This document shows positions 61,386-64,000 of a stretch of 64,000 bases of DNA, piece after piece. Each line of letters opens with the position of its first letter. Position 1 is the first letter of the stretch. The stretch covers positions 62,001 to 126,000 of the forward strand of contig OZ037870.1 in NCBI GenBank assembly GCA_964035575.1. Reading direction: 5' to 3'. A program made the position numbers and the translations under genes. This stretch comes from Rhynchopus sp. YZ270_cl-10 (taxonomy: Eukaryota > Euglenozoa > Diplonemea > Diplonemida > Diplonemidae). The notes beneath the pieces were generated by a model, which did not search any database, was not told the DNA's origin, and saw only the letters and a program-made list of their open reading frames with translations.

Positions 61386-61675
61386 TCATGCGCTACAGAC
61401 ATTGGAAGGGTGTGTGTGTGTTAGTGGCACTGCTCTATTTAATGTGCAATATAGTGCAGGATGTCTTACAAGTAGGATAAGTAATATTGACGACCAAAAG
61501 GGGCAAGAAAAACTCCCCAAAATCCGCCAATATTATTTGGTCGACAAGTATTGTCATACTGTGATCAAGAAAACTGCGTTTTACTGTGTGTCACATTTCA
61601 AAGAGTTGAAATGTGCAAAACGTCTCATGCATCGGACTCAAGGGAACTGCTTTCAAATGTCGAAATACATTTTTT

Positions 61676-61856
61676 CACGGGTTGCCTACGATCGTAGTAC
61701 GATCGTTTACGATCGTACCAAAAAACGATCGTAACGATCGTAAAATATCGTACTACGATCAACTACGATCGTACTTTGATCGTAGTACGATCGTAGTGCG
61801 ATCAAAAAAAGAGCTACGATCGTAAGAGATCGTACTACGATCGTAGGCAACCCGTG
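61676..61856. mobile_element. 181-bp MITE with 29-bp perfect TIRs
   Basis: CACGGGTTGCCTACGATCGT onwards (61676-61704) is exactly inverted at 61828-61856. The interior is almost wholly TACGATCGTA-type palindromes. Both ends abut T-runs, so a target duplication cannot be read. No coding capacity. Confidence 0.88.
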
Positions 61857-61932
61857 TTTTTTTGGGTTTCTTGGTTTCATTTTTTGTTGTCATTTACTGG
61901 GGGTGGCAATAATGACCATACCAAGAGTTGGC

Positions 61933-61964
61933 AGCATGAAACCTAAGCCTCTCGGGGGGGCTAA
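61933..61964 (-). repeat. Interspersed hairpin (type A, truncated)
   Basis: CATGAAACCTAAGCCTCTCG then a G-run; right arm missing. Confidence 0.45.
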
Positions 61965-62038
61965 AGTTTAAAAAAAGAAAGTAAAATATCAGCGACCTCG
62001 TGGGCGAGTGAAGTGGAAGAACAGTAATGAAAAAGGGG

Positions 62039-62119
62039 TTTAATTAAGCCTTTTGGGCTTTGTTCACCTTCAAAAAAAAAGTGGATAGTGCAAACGTCTC
62101 TGGGACGCAGGCACTGAAC
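62039..62119 (-). repeat. Type A then type C hairpin
   Basis: AAGCC (62046-62050) / GGCTT (62056-62060), then CACC; followed by AGTGC (62087-62091) / GCACT (62111-62115) around AAACGTCTCTGGGACGCAG. Confidence 0.68.
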
Positions 62120-62171
62120 AATACTTCGATGCTTGAGCACTGCTACGTCTCTAAATTAACAAAAAGAACAC

Positions 62172-62222
62172 ATTGTCAGATGAATGCGCTCTTCTTCATG
62201 CACACATAAACACACACATCTT
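62172..62222 (-). repeat. Interspersed hairpin (type B, extended)
   Basis: AGATGAATGCGCTCTTCTTC, ATGCACACATAAACACACAC ATCT. Two overlapping right arms. Confidence 0.5.
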
Positions 62223-62570
62223 CTTTACCACTATCGTCATCGTGCTGGAACACGCTGGGTATGAAATTTGGTGGTCTCTTCGTCACAGAGACAGTTGGTT
62301 CGGGATACATAACAAAATACAAAAACGGAACGAAACTAAAAAAAACAAAAACAAAACTAAAGACATTACGCACCAAAGGTCTGCACCTGTGGAATTGGCA
62401 AAAGGGTTTTGTCTCCGGCTACCACCAGTAAACGGGACCACGACGAGGCCTGAAAGGAAAGAATGTACCACCCAGAGGGGAGGTCAGCAAAAAAGAAAGG
62501 AGAAAGATACTCCTCCTCAAGCGTCCCCCTTACGGCATATGCCCGAGGGGAGATGACACCTGAAAATAGA

Positions 62571-62605
62571 ACGCAGGAAAACGCCTCTTGGGACGCGAGC
62601 GCATA
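62571..62605 (-). repeat. Interspersed element (type C, weak)
   Basis: AAAACGCCTCTTGGGACGCG AGCGC. Shares ACGCCTCTTGGGACGC with 47431-47452. Confidence 0.5.
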
Positions 62606-62769
62606 TTTTTGAAAAAAATGGTAGTTTGTTGAATGCAGGCACAATACAATGCCCGGATGAATACACAAAATACCCAAAGAAAGGTGTGAAAAAATAAAAC
62701 CAAATGGCTTTGCCCAGGACGGTGTGAAACGAATGAACGCGAGAGTTCCGCACACCCTTTTTCAACCCC

Positions 62770-64000
62770 CTATAGCAGCAGCTGTGTCGCAAGCACTAAG
62801 GCCCCGACTGCTGCAAACCCCAGCAGAATGTGCACCGCCACAGCGTAGACGTAGACTAGCACACTCTTCCCCTCCTTCCTGCCCGCCTTGGTGGTGTTCT
62901 TCGACGACAACGACGGAGGCGGCGACGGCGTCTCCGTCTGCGACCCATTCGCACTCAACTCCCTTGGCGCGCCACTCTCCGTCAGCAGCGCCTCTGTGTA
63001 GTTACCTCTCTTCGGCGACGCGGGACCTGCGGCAACCTGAGCAGACGCTACTGGGAGGGAGTGCACCGTCACCGCCACACCATTCGACAAACTCGACGAC
63101 GAGCTGCGTGGTATCTTCAAATCATCGTCATGCGAAAGCGCCCCTTTCCCACTGCCCACTGTACCGTCATTCCCAGACGGTGTAGACACATGCGAAGGGA
63201 ACACACAGCTCATACTCTGCTGCGACGAAAACATGATGTTCTGCCGTTTCCGCAACGCCAAAGGAATGGGTGGTGGGATAGGCGGTGGTGGTGCAGACGG
63301 CTCTGACGGTGTTGACTCCGATGGAAGCACAGGTGGCGGCGACTCTGGCATCTGCTCCGAAGACGGCACATCGAAGAGACTGCTCTTCTCGTTCCCAGAG
63401 CTTGCGCTCTTTGGATGTTCTGGAGGCAAAATGCTTTTATCAAACGTAGGATAAAGCGGCGCATCCAAAGGTTTGTCCGAGACCTGATCTGCCACATCCA
63501 TCTGTATGAACGTCACTGCCCTCGAGTCTACAGACCCATCATCGTCTTCTGGAGAAATGCGTATCCGTGGTGTGCCGCTTGGTGTGCTGTGTTGGGGTGA
63601 ACTGCTCGGTGTGCCTCCTTCCATTACCAAGGCCAGAGGTGATGCGGCTTCCGCAGTGCGTGTATGCGCTGCAGCGACGCGAGAGAGACGGCTGCTCTGT
63701 GGGTTGAGGGAAAGGAGCTGTGCGGACTTTGGGGTCGCTGTGGAGGTGTGGGTGCTGGTGCTTGCGCTCACAACGGATTGCATTGCGGGGCTGTGTGTCA
63801 CAGTGGGTCGTGACTTTCCTCCGGTAGAGGAGCTTGCAGTGCGTCTGAAGCTGCGGAGGCGCTGCCCCGTAACAGGGTCGACCTCGTACATCCACTCCAC
63901 AGCGTCGCCTGACTCGATGCTTGCCTGCTGTGGTGGGGTGTCCGAGTTGCAGATTATGTGCATCATGTCCATTGTGCCTACCGCATTCACGTATGTGGTG
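62770..64000 (-). CDS. Ser/Pro-rich protein with C-terminal membrane anchor (may be partial)
   Basis: The frame is open to the window edge. If the ATG at 63972 is the start, the protein has 400 residues; otherwise the N-terminus is cut off. Most of it is low-complexity Ser/Thr/Pro-rich sequence with poly-Pro runs (APPPPIPPPIP) and likely phosphosites, so probably disordered and cytosolic. A basic stretch (KAGRKEGK) precedes one membrane span at the end (VLVYVYAVAVHILLGFAAVG), as in tail-anchored proteins. The segment EVDPVTGQRLRSFRR near the start is the only ordered-looking piece. I do not recognise a family and assign no function. Confidence 0.65.
   Translation of the reverse strand, partial: TTYVNAVGTMDMMHIICNSDTPPQQASIESGDAVEWMYEVDPVTGQRLRSFRRTASSSTGGKSRPTVTHSPAMQSVVSASTSTHTSTATPKSAQLLSLNPQSSRLSRVAAAHTRTAEAASPLALVMEGGTPSSSPQHSTPSGTPRIRISPEDDDGSVDSRAVTFIQMDVADQVSDKPLDAPLYPTFDKSILPPEHPKSASSGNEKSSLFDVPSSEQMPESPPPVLPSESTPSEPSAPPPPIPPPIPLALRKRQNIMFSSQQSMSCVFPSHVSTPSGNDGTVGSGKGALSHDDDLKIPRSSSSSLSNGVAVTVHSLPVASAQVAAGPASPKRGNYTEALLTESGAPRELSANGSQTETPSPPPSLSSKNTTKAGRKEGKSVLVYVYAVAVHILLGFAAVGALVLATQLLL

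Overview
The window looks like nuclear DNA of a flagellate protist of the Euglenozoa, probably a diplonemid or a relative. Every credible protein gene (nine over 64 kb) lies on the minus strand, as in the directional gene clusters of euglenozoans. In front of at least eight of them the sense strand shows a pyrimidine tract and then an AG 0 to 42 nt before the best ATG, which is how spliced-leader trans-splice acceptors look. Coding sequence is almost intron-free; I find one convincing GT-AG intron. The exact organism is inference: no spliced-leader RNA, rRNA or tRNA gene was found.

Layout. 0-2 kb: an ankyrin protein with a ubiquitin-like N-terminus and a C2H2 finger. 2-20 kb: repeat territory, with short-unit satellites (5, 7 and 9 bp units), a foldback-like 3.2 kb inverted-repeat structure with a piggyBac remnant at TTAA inside it, and a LINE remnant bracketed by inverted repeats of about 320 bp. 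20.9-24.3 kb: a secreted or multi-pass membrane protein and a biotin-protein ligase. 24-32 kb: TIR elements and short hairpin repeats. 32.4-34.4 kb and 40.6-42.6 kb: two paralogous secreted FAD-linked lactone-oxidase-like enzymes. 42.8-45.9 kb: a 1037-residue probable mitochondrial helical protein. 48.3-49.4 kb: an endonuclease/exonuclease/phosphatase-fold enzyme resembling neutral sphingomyelinases. 53.0-58.9 kb: a giant receptor-like membrane protein of 1943 residues with one intron. 62.8-64 kb: a Ser/Pro-rich protein with a C-terminal membrane anchor, reaching the window edge.

Genes are separated by about 0.07 to 8 kb of A/T-rich DNA. These gaps hold the most unusual signal: dozens of 25-60 nt hairpins that share a loop close to CCTCTCG and an outer pair such as GATG...CATC or AGTGC...GCACT, while the inner stem changes sequence but stays paired. 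All read in the same direction, antisense to the genes as drawn, and none lies in a coding region. A second, roughly 50 nt family ends in poly(A) on the gene-sense strand and looks like a tiny retroposon. Several other TIR elements and long palindromes fill the rest.

How the genes work together: most host genes here encode secretory-pathway or membrane proteins, plus one carboxylase-modifying enzyme and one candidate organelle factor. No pathway links neighbours apart from the two oxidase paralogues, so grouping is probably by shared transcription and not by function.
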